NCBI GenBank assembly: GCA_039545355.1
Contig: BCJJ01000020.1
Location: 620,001 to 684,000, forward strand
Direction: 5' to 3'
DNA: 64,000 bases
Source: Trichosporon coremiiforme
Lineage: Eukaryota > Basidiomycota > Tremellomycetes > Trichosporonales > Trichosporonaceae
Shown: positions 32,604 through 43,608 of the stretch, piece after piece
How the letters are laid out: the number at the start of each line of letters is the position of its first letter
Position numbering within the stretch: the stretch's first letter is position 1
Notes under the pieces: model-generated
Database searches by the model: none
The model's input: the letters and a program-made list of their open reading frames with translations, nothing else
Told to the model about the DNA's origin: nothing
Made by a program: the position numbers and the translations under genes

Positions 32604-33242
32604 ATGCTCTCGACAGCGCGATCGGCAAGAAGTGGACGGACAAGATCAAGGCGATCAAGGACAAGCTCAAGGCGCTCAAGGACGCCAAGGACAAGATTTG
32701 CAGGCGATCCAGGCCGAGATCAAGGGCTTCCAGGACCTGGTCCAGGCCGACAAGGACTTCTTCGACGCGACCATCGGCCAGGCAATCCAGGACAAGGCCC
32801 ACGCCATCGGGGCCGGCATCGGCGCCATTGCGGATGGTTCCATCTGCCCAAGCGTTCTTTCGACAACGGCCTCGCCGCCGCCGCGCCCAGGCTCGGTGAG
32901 ATCTTCCAGAAGCTCGAGCAGGCGTTCGCCAACGGCGACGCTAAGGCGGAAAAGGCCATTCAGCAGATCGACGAGGCGCTCAAGAAGCCCGGTGAGATCG
33001 CGCCCAAGCTCGTCCAGGTCGTCGACTCCATAGGCAAGCAGGTCGACTCGGTCCTCCAGCGCGACCCCATCTACGTGCCCGCCGACTGGAACAAGGGCCC
33101 CAAGCTCCGCCAGCGCGACGAGGACGAGTCTGAGGACGCCGAGGAGGAGACCGAGGAGTACAACGACGAGGGTGACGAGGGTGACGAGGGTGAGGACGAT
33201 GGTGAGGATGACGGCGAGGAGGACGGCGGTGACGACGAGTAA
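32604..33242 (+). pseudogene. Acidic helical protein gene with three -1 frame changes
   Basis: The ATG at 32604 opens a frame that stays open to 33242, but its first half reads as rare-codon Arg/Ser. The real coding signal shifts frame three times: right after the ATG (protein-like LDSAIGKKWTDKIKAIKDKL), at about 32696 (AIQAEIKGFQDLVQADKDFF) and at about 32850 (SFDNGLAAAAPRLGEIFQ). Each shift looks like one missing base, the last two in short homopolymers (TTT, CCC), and the three together restore the starting frame. The encoded protein would be an amphipathic Lys/Asp/Gln helical region of about 190 residues ending in a Glu/Asp/Gly acidic tail (about 33110-33240). It may be a pseudogene, a diverged allele, or a good gene with sequencing errors. 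A TATA box precedes it. Function unknown. Confidence 0.6.
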
Positions 33243-35566
33243 GCCTCTCGTCCTGTTCTCAGACCCATTACCAACCTCCCCCCGAACCCATCTTGTCTTT
33301 TCTTCAACCCCGCTCCCACCTTTCTTCCCCGCTTCATGGAACCCCACATCCATCCGTGGTAGAGCTAGAGCGTCCCCCGGCGCCCCGCCTGACTCCAGTC
33401 CCTCCTTGAGCAGTAACCGGTACTCTGAGCCATGAATAGTGCAAATTTTCAGAAAAAACGCCATTTCCTATAGTGCGAGTTAGCAGTCCTGCTTTAGCAA
33501 TGTTAGCAGGGCGATGAGTCAGTCTTCTTCTCGGAGAGCTGCCAAGCTGCGGGGAGCGTGGGGGGCAGGGTGCTGGTGCTGGTGCTGGCTCGAGACGATT
33601 TCAGTCGAGTGAGGGGAGCCCTGGTCTACGGCCGGTGGCTCATGGCTGGTGTGGACCGGTTCATGGTACCGGCTTTGCAGCTCTGACGGAGCTCGGCAAG
33701 GACCAGTTATGCGGCGGTACCGACGCCATCAGACGCAATTGAAGACGCCAGTGTGATCCCCGACGTCCCGGAGATCTGGTGCCAACCGTACCGGTCAGGT
33801 CCCAGCCCTAGGGTGGTGGCGAACGTGTCGAAGTTGCTGACGAGTGACAGTGAAGCAGGCGATGATAGGGCGACTGCGAAACGCTGTCGTAGAGTCTAGG
33901 TCGAGTCGGGGCCAGCTAAGAGATACAGCGGACGACTCGAGCCATTGAATAGTTCGAGCGTGTCCGTCGGCTGATCTGAGCGACGTGAGAGTGGTGAAGT
34001 TGCCCACCGGAGCTACGCATTGCGTCAGACGGCTGATAAGAAGCTTCGATCGTGGCCGTAGTGCCTCCCAACGAGTTGGGCAAGTCGGAGCCTGCTGACG
34101 GTCCACTGACCTGCTGACCATGGGACGGAGATTGTCAGTGGCGGTGATGAGGCGGAGGTGACCAACGCCGCTGGTCCTACTCACGAGGCAGACGAGATCC
34201 ATTCCCGGCCCGAATCAGCCCAGAAGCGACAAAGGTGATCGTCCCCTTGCCCAAGTGAGCGCCGTGAGCGCCGTCAAGCGCCGGGGTGACAGAACCCAGC
34301 TCCAAGTGACAAGCCCAAAGCTGCCGGGCGGCCGTTGCTGTGGCTCAAGGGGAGTCTCCGGTCTTGTGCCCGAGTCCTCTCATCCTAATCCCGAGCATCT
34401 TCCAACCCGTTGGTAACTCCTAATCACGACGCAGCTCATAATTATCCAGGGCATTCGTAGCTACATCACCGGTGCTACGCTGAGGATCCGGACACCTCCA
34501 AGCCATAAGCCAACCACGGCCCACCACTAACGCCACAACGGGACGAACCGCACCCCCGGCACGCCTCGTGCCCCCCGCGCTGCACCCTCCTCGGCGTTCA
34601 GGCATGCTGGCGCAGCGGCGCCGCTCGGATCATTACGCCTCCATCAGCGCCAGGTGCCAGTGCCAGGTCTGTCTCGCACGTCGAGCTCGGATCGCATCCA
34701 CGTCGCTCTCTTCCTCGTTGCGTCCCCGTGCTCACCTCCCGTGCTCACGCTCGTGCGTGTGTGGGTGCCATTCGAAGTGATCGCAGATCCCGATCGTCAC
34801 TGCACGCGTCTCAGTTGCCGGAGCGCAAGGAGACTCGGCACCCGGTAGTGCCAACAAGTGATGAGAAGTGATGAGCGAAAGGGCGAATGGGTGATGAGAT
34901 TCTCCGCGCCGAGAGGGCCAGAGGGCCGAGAGGCGCCCACACCCGGTGCCTGGCGCCATATCTACCCGACGTTGGCCGATATGGCTGATAACACGCGCGT
35001 GTCAGCGCGACTTTTTCCCAAACCAACCATACCCACCTTTCCGCACCTCGACAACGCCAGCGTCCTCGACAATGAGACAGCGAGTGCACACTTGGCAGAC
35101 GGGGTACGCAGCGGCGTCGACTTCCTGACGCCGCTGTCTCCAGTGGGCAGAACGGGAGGCAGCGCTGCCGCGCTGCTACGGCACATGCCTGATTCTCGGC
35201 TGCATGGCTGACGCTGCTCCTGAGTGCGTCCTGTGGCGGCCCGTGCGACCGGGCAGCTCCGGAGCGGCCGTGGCCAACCGTGGCGTAGACGCTGATGCGA
35301 GTGTAGTCTGAGACCAGCTTGGGCTCGGGCACCTTGGGGAGCTCTTGCACCTCTTGCTACACTCGCTGGCCTGCTCCGGCTCGAACGGCAGGCGTCCCTG
35401 TACCGGTCTCGCGCCCTACACTCGCGCTGGCCCCAGGTCTCCGTGTCCTGTTTCCAGAGCCAGTGGCCAAGAACAGCGCGGACAGGGGCGTCGCGATGCC
35501 GTGGAGAGCTAAAGTTTCTGGCTCCTCTCCACTGCAACCCCTCGACGTACTACCTTACTCTACACT
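33243..35566. other. Gene-poor spacer, 2.3 kb
   Basis: No supported gene. Pyrimidine-rich sequence at 33240-33420 is the likely 3' region of the acidic-protein locus, and 35320-35560 is the likely promoter and leader of the monooxygenase gene. A GGTGCT tandem lies near 33570-33585. The rest (33600-35300) shows no coding bias, tRNA or repeat that I can identify. Confidence 0.5.
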
Positions 35567-37526
35567 ATGCCGACACTGAAGCGACCACTGCCCGTCCTCA
35601 TCATCGGAAATGGACCGGTTGGACTGTTGCTCGCGTACGGGCTTGTCAAGCAGGATGGTGAGTACGCCGTCAGGCAAGCCGGGGCGCTCCTCGTCGACAT
35701 TGGGATCGCCTTTGCCCTCGCAGTCCGGTCGCCTGACTGCGCGGCGATCTCTGGCTGAGACATGAAGGCCCTATTCACTGGCCGTTCACCAACCACCACC
35801 AGCTCGCCGCCCTCCTCCGAGCCCCTCGCTGACGCCAGTGCCCGTGATCGTCGTTGCTCGCCACCTCCGCCGTCTCGGCGTGCCGAAAGCGCACGCTCTT
35901 TCCCCCCGCTCGCTCGAGATCTGCCGACAGCTGAATGTCCCCGTCCACGTCCTGCGTTCATTACCCGCGCACAGAGTGGACGCGCAGTATGTGCAGTTCG
36001 TGACGAATCTCTCTGGACAAAACCTCGGCCGGCTAGACTACGAGCGGATGCACGCCGACGTGCTCAACTACTCGCCCGAGATGACTCACAACGTCTCGCA
36101 GCCGGATCTGGAGGAGATCCTGGAGACGCTTCTGCTGCAGGACCCGACGACACAGCACCAGGTCGACTACCGGAAGGGCTGGACGTGGACGGGGTACGAG
36201 GAGCGGATGGACGCGAACGGGACGACGTACTGCGTTTCGAGCGTGGAAGACACGTACACTGGCGAGGAGACTATTGTCGAGTCGTTGATGATTGTGGGAG
36301 CCGACGGGGCGAACAGCGCCGTGCGTAACGCGCTGGGCATCAAGAGTGAGGGCGAGCAGACGGCCGACGTCATGATGACGATCCACTTCCATGCCGACCT
36401 GCGTGCGATCGTAGGCGACCGCGTAGGCATGCTGCACTGGATCCTCGATCCGGAGGCGCGCGGGTTCATCATCTCGTACGACCTCGACTGCAACCATGTC
36501 CTGATCCACAATGTGGCGCCCGACGACCCGCTCGCAAGCTTCACGCCAGACAAGTGCATGCGCATCGTGCGTGCCGCCATCGGCCAGGACGTTCCCTTCG
36601 ACTTTGAGTGCAGCATGCCATGGATCCTCACGCGCAAGGTCGCGCAGCAGTACTACCGCGGCAACGTCGTGCTCGCCGGCGACGCCGCGCATCAGTACCC
36701 TCCCACCGGGGGCCTCGGCATGAACAGCGGTATCGGCGACGCGCACAACCTCGTGTACAAGATTGCCGCGACGTACCACGCCTGGGCGGACATGCCCGCC
36801 ATGTTTGCGAGCTACGAGGCGGAGCGCCGCCCCGTGGCGGTGAGGAACAGCCTGCAGTCTGTCAAGAACGGGAAGAACATCTTCGCCATGCTGAAGGCGC
36901 TGGGCACGACGAGTTCCGACCCGGCAGTGGCCAGGATGGAGATGGAGCGCTCGCTGGCGGACCCGCGCCAGCTGGCGCACATCAAGGCGCTCATCCAGGA
37001 ACAGGCCGAGCACTTTGACAACCTGAACCTGCACCTCGGATACATCTACTATTCCGCTTATCAGCCGAAGAGCGCATCGACATACCACCCTGCATACGTG
37101 CGCGGCGCGCGCATACCCCACGCGTGGGTCAAGTCGAAGCATCCTGTGTTCGGATCCCTCAAGCCCGTCGACCTCTCGTACATGGCTGGCGAGATCAGCC
37201 AGGACAAGCTCCAGAAGTGTCAGTACTCCACGCTCGACCTCGTCCCGGCGGCCAGCTACGTGCTCATCCACTCGGGGTCATGGGGGAAGAAGGCGCTGCA
37301 GCTGCGCATGCTGCTGGCCGCGCACCGGATTCCGCTCGTCATCCTCGAGGCGGGCAAGGATTTCGAGTTTGTCGACAAGAAGGCAGGCAAGGTGTGGCAG
37401 GACGGCTTTGGCCTCAAGCACGGTGCCGTGCTCGTCCGCCCCGATCAGCACGTCGAAGCCGTCCCTGGCAAGGACGCAGTGCCCCAGGCCATCGTCGACC
37501 AGGTCCTCCTCACGCTGACTATCTGA
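35567..37526 (+). CDS. FAD-dependent monooxygenase, phenol 2-monooxygenase-like
   Basis: Class A flavoprotein hydroxylase (NADPH + O2, aromatic substrate), 592 aa. The dinucleotide-binding motif GNGPVG is at residues 14-19. PKAHALSPRSLEI follows exon 2's start. The NADPH-side motif GADGANSAVR lies near 36300, and the FAD ribityl-binding GDAAHQYPPTGGLGMNSG is around residue 311. The C-terminal third has the thioredoxin-like fold of phenol hydroxylases, closing with the usual LVRPDQHVEAV. Exons 35567-35657 and 35839-37526; the 181-nt intron splits a Val codon in phase. Such enzymes hydroxylate phenols or chlorophenols for catabolism, in keeping with the aromatic degradation typical of many soil basidiomycete yeasts. 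No other catabolic gene adjoins it, so the substrate is open. Confidence 0.9.
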
Positions 37527-38525
37527 TGTAAACCACTCTCGCAGAGATGGGGGATAGATACCCTGTGACTTCTATGTAACATGTGCTTGCTTACGTGCTG
37601 GAGGCTGGAGGCTGGAGGCTGCGGGCCACAGGATGCAGGTCGAACGTCGTAGTCCCGAGGTATGCGAACGACGACGAACCCCGACGACAGCGCGTCCTCT
37701 GCGCTTCGACCAGCTCAGCCTTCTGTGATCCGCAAGGAATGTCTCGAACACGCCCATCGGTCCCATCGCCCCAAGCGCAGTTTCCCAGGCGGCGTTCGGA
37801 TTCTGACGATAGATCCGCCCAACCTCCCCTCGGGGCCACGGGGCCAGACCGGCACCGACGCCGCTGACGCAGTGCGATGCGCGATCTGGCGGATCGGATG
37901 CTGTAACGGGATGAGCGCGCTTGTTGCGCTCGTCGCAGAGCTATGCACGGATGCACTGACACAACTGACGCCCCGGGACTCGGCTGCTTGGCTCCAGCAA
38001 ACTCGCTTGCGGCACTGATCGCGATCGCGTCGAGTCAAAAGTCATCAGACCAAGTGATATCGCCGAGCAACGCAGAGTAGAGTACTGTGCAGGGGAAGGA
38101 CTCCGTACGTTGGCGATGCGGGGCGGGCCCGGCTCGGGCACGGCCGAACGTTCTGAATCTTCCCCACGTTCCTTCAGATTAATGAGCTCCTGATGCCGTA
38201 ACGTGCGCAAGGGGAGACTTGACGCGTTGGATTGGTCTGGAAGAAGGAACGCGATACAACTGATTCTTTCCTGATTCATACTACGGTCATACTTGCCCTC
38301 AGAGGGAAAGAGCCAAGTGAGTGTGGTTGGTTTGTCCGTGTATAGCGATGTGCGACTCCTCGCTGAGGGTGAGGGTGAATTTGAGCTGCGAGGTCAGCTG
38401 CTGCCGGGACGAGGATGAAAGGGTGAATCTCGGATGGTGTGGGACAAAGTTCGGGCAGAAGCCAGGGAACTACGGCCGAAGGCGAAGAGAGAGGGAGGGC
38501 GGGGGGGGGGGGGGGGGGGGGGGGG

Positions 38526-38573
<48 letters not shown>

Positions 38574-38655
38574 GGGTGTGGGGAATGTGTCAAAGTGCGT
38601 GCTCGTTGCGCGAATTATCGAGGCATGCCCGAGTACAGGCTACTCACCTGTTGGC
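37527..38655. other. Intergenic between convergent genes, with poly-G tract
   Basis: About 1.1 kb between the ends of the monooxygenase gene (+) and the small Ala/Gly/Ser protein gene (-). A GGAGGCT triplet repeat lies at about 37601-37620. The poly-G tract at 38501-38572 is listed separately. No gene supported. Confidence 0.5.
38501..38572. repeat. Poly-G homopolymer tract (G27-A-G44)
   Basis: 27 consecutive G, one A, then 44 consecutive G, flanked by further GGGAGGG. It lies 84 bp past the stop of the small minus-strand gene, where its transcript would carry poly-C. G-quadruplex formation is expected for such a run. The true length is uncertain because homopolymers this long assemble poorly. 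Confidence 0.9.
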
Positions 38656-38898
38656 TTAGACGGAGGCGACTAATCCGACGAGGCCGAGGATGATGGGGAT
38701 GAAGGACCACGAGCCAAGGACAGCGTTGAAGGACGGGGCGGCACTCTTGTCGCCGCCGCCGACGGCCGACTTGGCGGCGCCAGCGGCCGAGCCGATAGCA
38801 GAGGTCGCGGCCCCGACACCCGAGACGATGTTGGAGGTCGCGGCGGCGACGCCAGAGGCGGCGTTCGAGGTGATGTTCTCGGCGAGGTAGATAGGCAT
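38656..38898 (-). CDS. Small Ala/Gly/Ser-rich protein with C-terminal hydrophobic segment
   Basis: 80-aa product with an intact frame and a TATA box about 80 bp upstream. Composition is unusual: a central, nearly repetitive stretch (ASGVAAATSNIVSGVGAATS followed by AIGSAAGAAKSAVGGG) and then a hydrophobic end SFIPIILGLVGLVASV. There is no N-terminal signal peptide, so it could be a tail-anchored or membrane-peripheral peptide. The three Val/Ile-Ser-Gly/Ala repeats suggest an amphipathic helix. The TATA box and codon use suggest a strongly expressed gene. Family not recognised. Its length and simple composition leave some doubt. Confidence 0.6.
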   Translation of the reverse strand: MPIYLAENITSNAASGVAAATSNIVSGVGAATSAIGSAAGAAKSAVGGGDKSAAPSFNAVLGSWSFIPIILGLVGLVASV

Positions 38899-38976
38899 TG
38901 CGAAGTGAGTGTGGTGGTGGTGGTGAGAGAAAGTTGAAGGTCGTGGGATCCGGTCATGACTATTGCCTTGCGCCAG

Positions 38977-38984
38977 GATTTATA
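38977..38984 (-). promoter_or_regulatory. TATA box (TATAAATC)
   Basis: TATAAATC on the minus strand about 80 bp upstream of the small Ala/Gly/Ser-rich gene, in otherwise GC-rich DNA. It is the best promoter element for that gene. Confidence 0.55.
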
Positions 38985-40861
38985 GCTTTACAGGCGCCTG
39001 AAAGTCGTGTCTCACCCGTCTCACGTCTCCTGCCGCTGGTGCCCCCGGATCGCCTCCCTCCGGCGCCTACAAATGCGGATCATGGCCCTCGGAAATTCCT
39101 CATGCTGTTTTTTCCATCCTGTGGACCTGCTGCCCCTCGCGACGGCGATGCGCTCATGCAAGTTTACTCTTCCGGGTTGGGCCGCAGGTTACGTGCCGAT
39201 GAAGCCTCAGCCCCAACGGCATTACCACCAGCGTGGGTCGGCGCTGTGCCGATTGTGCCGCCGTGCCATGCTGGCAACCCTTGTGTCAGGTTGCATACTC
39301 AGAGTCTTTGTACCCTTGGCCCTCTTCCTCTGGGCGTGCACGGAAACAACAAACAGACAGACCTCGCGGTGGGTGGTGCACGAGGTCGATGATGCTGGCG
39401 AATAGCTTTGCCTCAGTCAGGTACATGACCCTTGAAGGGCAGGTACGAGGTACAATACTTTGAGGGAGCCAGGAGCCAACTCGAGCTAGCGCCGGCGCTC
39501 CGAGGGCCGGAGCGCATCCCTTGTGAGGGTCCGGAGCGTAAACTTGGAGCGCTAGCAGTCCCAAGGAAGGTCTGGCGGAAGCATCACCGAAGTCACGGAT
39601 TAGCAGGTTGCCGCAGGTACTGTATACACCTCAGGCTGGCTCTGCAGGCTCGATGAACTGCGAGTGGGTCCGAGGGTTCGCGCTCGAAAATAAGCTTTCG
39701 CCTCCCGTGGAGTCTTATCAGACTCAGACCTGCCTACCCTGTGGCAGCGTGCTTGGGCTCCTCATGTGCACACTGGCTTGCGTGATGGAATATGCTGCTC
39801 CACCTGCTCCTCTCGGACAATCACGAGTATGCTCGCATGCGCGGGTGACTCCCCTCTTGGAGCCAAGATACCGCGTCGCAAGCAGCCCAGTGCACACGAG
39901 GCAGTGGGGCCGTTTGGAAGCTTAATCTTCGGAGCGTTCTGCCTGACTACGGCCAGCGCGCAGCACGCGGGTGCACATGGGTTCCGGGAAATCAGAAGGC
40001 CATGGAGCAGGCTCGATGGGTGCGTCACACGGCACACTCCGGGCTTCGTATGCGCATAATGCGCATCCAAGGAGCCTACGGAAGCGTGCGCCGTTGTACC
40101 GGCGAACCGTATACGAGAAACTGACCGGGGGTTCGAGGTCCTGGCGCAAGGAGACTCGGACACTCCAGGGGACCGAACCCAACCTTATCGTGCCGCGGCG
40201 ACCATCGCCCACATGTACGCATTGTAACGAGGAGCATCGCGTGCTCTTTGGATGCTCGTGAGGTACATGGGCGCGTTGTTGGATGTCGGAGAGAAAGCAC
40301 GCGCTATGGACATTGTTGTCTCAATGTCGACTTGTTCAGGACAGAGGCGCCTGTTTGCCCTGGGAGTCACCGCGTCCAACGAGAAAGCAGCTACGGATGA
40401 TCCAGGCTCAGCCAGGAACAGCTCTGACACAACGTCGCTTACGTCGATTCGCCCATTGACTATCAGATCTCAGCTGACGCCTTCGATTGTCAAAGGGGGG
40501 TCATATCGTTTACGAAGGGTCAAATGCGAAACAGTCACGGCGGGTCACCGTTCGAATTTTCGCCGGAATCATGTCCAGAAAGAGTAGGAAGAGGAAGTTG
40601 GAAGGACCTGAAATGTCAAAACGCACCCGAGACTCGGCGACTGCCGCAGCTGCCGGAGCGGCGTGCGTACATGCGTGCTTTTCTGGCGCTCGTCGTTGAG
40701 CAGAACAAGCCACGATCGCCTGCAGCATCCTGCACTAGTGACATCGACGGGGTCGTCATGGCGTAATGGCGTTCTGGCTGGCGGCCAGCCTGGGTCTGAC
40801 AAAGGCGTGCCTCAGCCGTGGCCACGGTCTGGCGCCCGTTCTCGTTCCTCGTTCCTTTATC

Positions 40862-40908
40862 AAACCCTCCACAAATCCTCCAAACCCTCCAAACCCTCCA
40901 AACCCTCC
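40862..40908. repeat. Minisatellite, 9-bp unit AAACCCTCC
   Basis: Three perfect tandem copies (40882-40908) preceded by one perfect and one expanded copy (40862-40881). Superficially telomere-like, but the unit differs from known telomere repeats. Confidence 0.8.
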
Positions 40909-43037
40909 ATCCCCCCGATCTTCTGTACGGGTTCTCCACACCTCACGCCCTAAGGAGTAAGGGTACCCCGCATTTCTGCGCGTTCTGCATAATTACAGAA
41001 ACCAGAAGGATCCGTAACTATGCTCCGTTCACCGTCCGTACGTCGCATTCGGATTCTTGACCCATGGCGAGTCGTGGAGCAGTTGCTCTGACCTTCCGAG
41101 CGCAGCCGGCGAATATTGCAGATAAACCTCGAACAGATGAATGCCCAATTCAGCGGCGCCGAACAGCGTCCGCAGTCTCTCAGTGCATAGAAGGGCGCCA
41201 GACGCGCCAGATGAGCGCCAAGAAGACGCCACGGCACGTCCCCCTGGCACGCTACGCCCACGTTGTGCTCTAACTCTTCCCAGGTCCCCACCTCCCCCCG
41301 CTAGCCCCACCGTCCCGAACTGCTCACCTCTCGGCGAGTGCGGCATGTGGTTCTTGTGCGACTCTGGACCTGGTATCTCGGGTGTTCCTCTCCCCTCGGA
41401 CCCTCTCGGCCCCCGCCCCTGCCACGCAGCAGTAATTCATGCTGGAACGCCGGAAGTAAGTTTCTCTTCCGTTGTGGATCTGCTGATGTCCATGTCAGAG
41501 CGGGAGGAGTACGCATGACAAAGAGGTACTCGCGAAGCTCGGTTCGGCCGTTTACCCGTCCAAAGACGCCGAGGACGCCGAGCCAACCGAACCCTTGTCG
41601 ACCCAGGAACTCACAACTCGACCAACCGCTGCGCGTTACATAGAGCGCAGAAGAGCCAGAAATTCACTCAAGCTCTCGCAGTTATCGCTAAACACTCTAA
41701 CTCGCTGGACCCACCGGTTCCTCGGCGCGGCACGCGGCACGCACCTACGCAGTGTTCCCGACGATAGCTGCGCCCGCTCTGCGCAGCGCGCGTAGAGTGC
41801 TTGGCGTCCAGAATCGTCTCTGGACACCGATCGAGCTCGCCCACCATCCGAGTTTCGGCGCGGTTCCCGTCAACCCTCCCCTCCAAGGTTCGCTTCGAGC
41901 ATGAGAGAGGATGACAAATAAACCACACGAGACGCACGCGGAGCAACAAAACTGCGCACCGACGAGACCGAGGTCAGGTGCAACGTCTGCTGTGAGCCTG
42001 GCGGGAGCTGTCGGGATGTGGAAAGCACAGGTGAACAGCTGATATGGCTGGAATGCTCGGCATTCAACAACGCTCCTATCATGCTCAGCCGGGAGCACGT
42101 TAGTGACTGTGATGAGTGCTCTGATAGGTGGCGTAAAGCCTCTGTCGCGTTATCGAGGGGATGAGCGTCTGGACCATCAGCGCTTCGGCTTGTCTCTGCA
42201 ATGTCAAGATGAGGATCGTTCGTTGAGCACGCCTTCGAAGTCTCACCGAGAGATGGGGCGCCTGCACTTGATGCTCAAGACGACAACGATTGACCATAGA
42301 GTCGGACCAGAACAGGGGCGAACTGACCGCCCTCTGACAACTTGTCTGACTTGGGGAGGTCACAGTCACCACCGATGCACTCCCGCTGGAAGCGGGGACA
42401 TTCGAGGCGCGTTGTAGGACAGCTAGGACAGTGCGACAGGGCGACAGGGCGCCTCAGCTTCCAGCTGATCGCGCCCCCGACGATGACGGAGGCATCTCTG
42501 GATCGGCGGCGAGGAAGATCACATCTCGCTCAGCTGTGAAAAGAGACCGCTGCTGAAAACCTTGACTACTCCCTTCTCACACCCCACTGCAACGTCTAAC
42601 CGCACCTATTCCCTCATTAAAGCGAGAGCGACTCTTAGGCCAAGCCTATTGCAATGATGAAGCGGTAAGCTGAGACACCGTGCGCTGCAGCTGAATCGCA
42701 CAGTGTTCATTGTCCGCAGCGTAAGAGTTTTGCCATTGCCCTTGGCACCTTCCCCCGTTCTCCGGGTAGAAGTGCCTCCCTCAAGCACAAGTGCGACACC
42801 CCCCTTCCCTTACTTCTTCATGCCCCGCGGCACCCACCCATCTCACGGACTCGCCGACATGCGAGCCGCTCCTCCTGGAGCGACACGGCTCGGCGCGACC
42901 GCGCAACCAGCAAGGCTTAGCTGGCCATTCTCGGCGGTCGGAGGCTCTTCTCGTCTGCGGCCGAAGCGCGTCAGGAACTGATCGACGGGTTGCTCATCTC
43001 AACCTCAAGCTCCTTCGCCTCTGGGTTAGGAGCCTGA

Positions 43038-43448
43038 ATGGCGGTCCGATGTCACCGCTTTCCCGAGATTGTGGGAGCTCTGGTTGTCCCTGTGCCGAGT
43101 ACGGAGGAAGAGCTCCGCCGTGCCACTGTGCTTGCCCACTTCGCCGAGGGCATGATCGCGTACTGGCTGGGCACCATCAATGACGACAGCGTGCTGCGCA
43201 GGATCGGAGGTCGGGTTCGTTCGGAGTACGACTGGGCCCGGGCCGACTCGGAGCTGTCGTTTCGCGAGGGAGTACGGGCGTTGCCTGGGCGTGGTGAAGG
43301 GTCCGGGCAAGAAGCCGCTGCTCGTCAACGCTTTGTATCGAAGCTGACTGATATAGACGGGCTCAAGCTCATCACACGAGCAGGCGCCGAGCAGGCATAT
43401 GCAATGAATCATGCACCAAATCCTTGTGAGGCAGAGTACAATGCATGA
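43038..43448 (+). CDS. Doubtful hypothetical ORF, 136 aa
   Basis: An ATG-started frame with a partly protein-like composition (EELRRATVLAHFAEGMIAYW, RVRSEYDWARADSELSF) and a moderate C/G third-position preference. Upstream, a possible mini-exon and intron at 42655-42719 (GTAAGC to CCGCAG) does not join to it convincingly. No family recognised. It may be a remnant of the same decaying block. Confidence 0.2.
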   Translation: MAVRCHRFPEIVGALVVPVPSTEEELRRATVLAHFAEGMIAYWLGTINDDSVLRRIGGRVRSEYDWARADSELSFREGVRALPGRGEGSGQEAAARQRFVSKLTDIDGLKLITRAGAEQAYAMNHAPNPCEAEYNA

Positions 43449-43608
43449 AGTCGCGGTCGGCGCAACTATTGAAAGAATGGATGAAGTCGGGACGTGGTCG
43501 GATATAAACACAGGTGGTGGTTGACTTTTCACACTGATGGCCGCCCCGAGTTATCGATCCATAGACCGACCAGCCATGGCACTGCCGCGCTGGTCGCCGT
43601 GTGCGAAC

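Larger units (their letters stand above)
38985..43537. other. Gene-poor region, 4.5 kb
   Basis: Apart from a doubtful frame at 43038-43448 and a 9-bp minisatellite (40862-40908), no gene, tRNA or intact mobile element is seen. Frames are short and without host codon bias. Texture resembles the 21.2-25.5 kb region: balanced base composition and no long CDS. It adjoins the decayed helicase, so the whole 39-47 kb block may be degenerating accessory DNA. Confidence 0.5.

Noticed and set aside
32842..32857. A 16-nt GT...AG segment as an intron to repair the second frame change
   Set aside because: Far too short for a spliceosomal intron and has no branch site.
36033..37271. 412-codon open frame antisense to the monooxygenase
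   Set aside because: Shadow of a clear FAD monooxygenase. No domain, and an unusual His/Arg/Val composition.
40862..40908. Interstitial telomere repeat
   Set aside because: The unit AAACCCTCC does not match tremellomycete telomere repeats (TTAGGGGG type). It is better read as a plain minisatellite.
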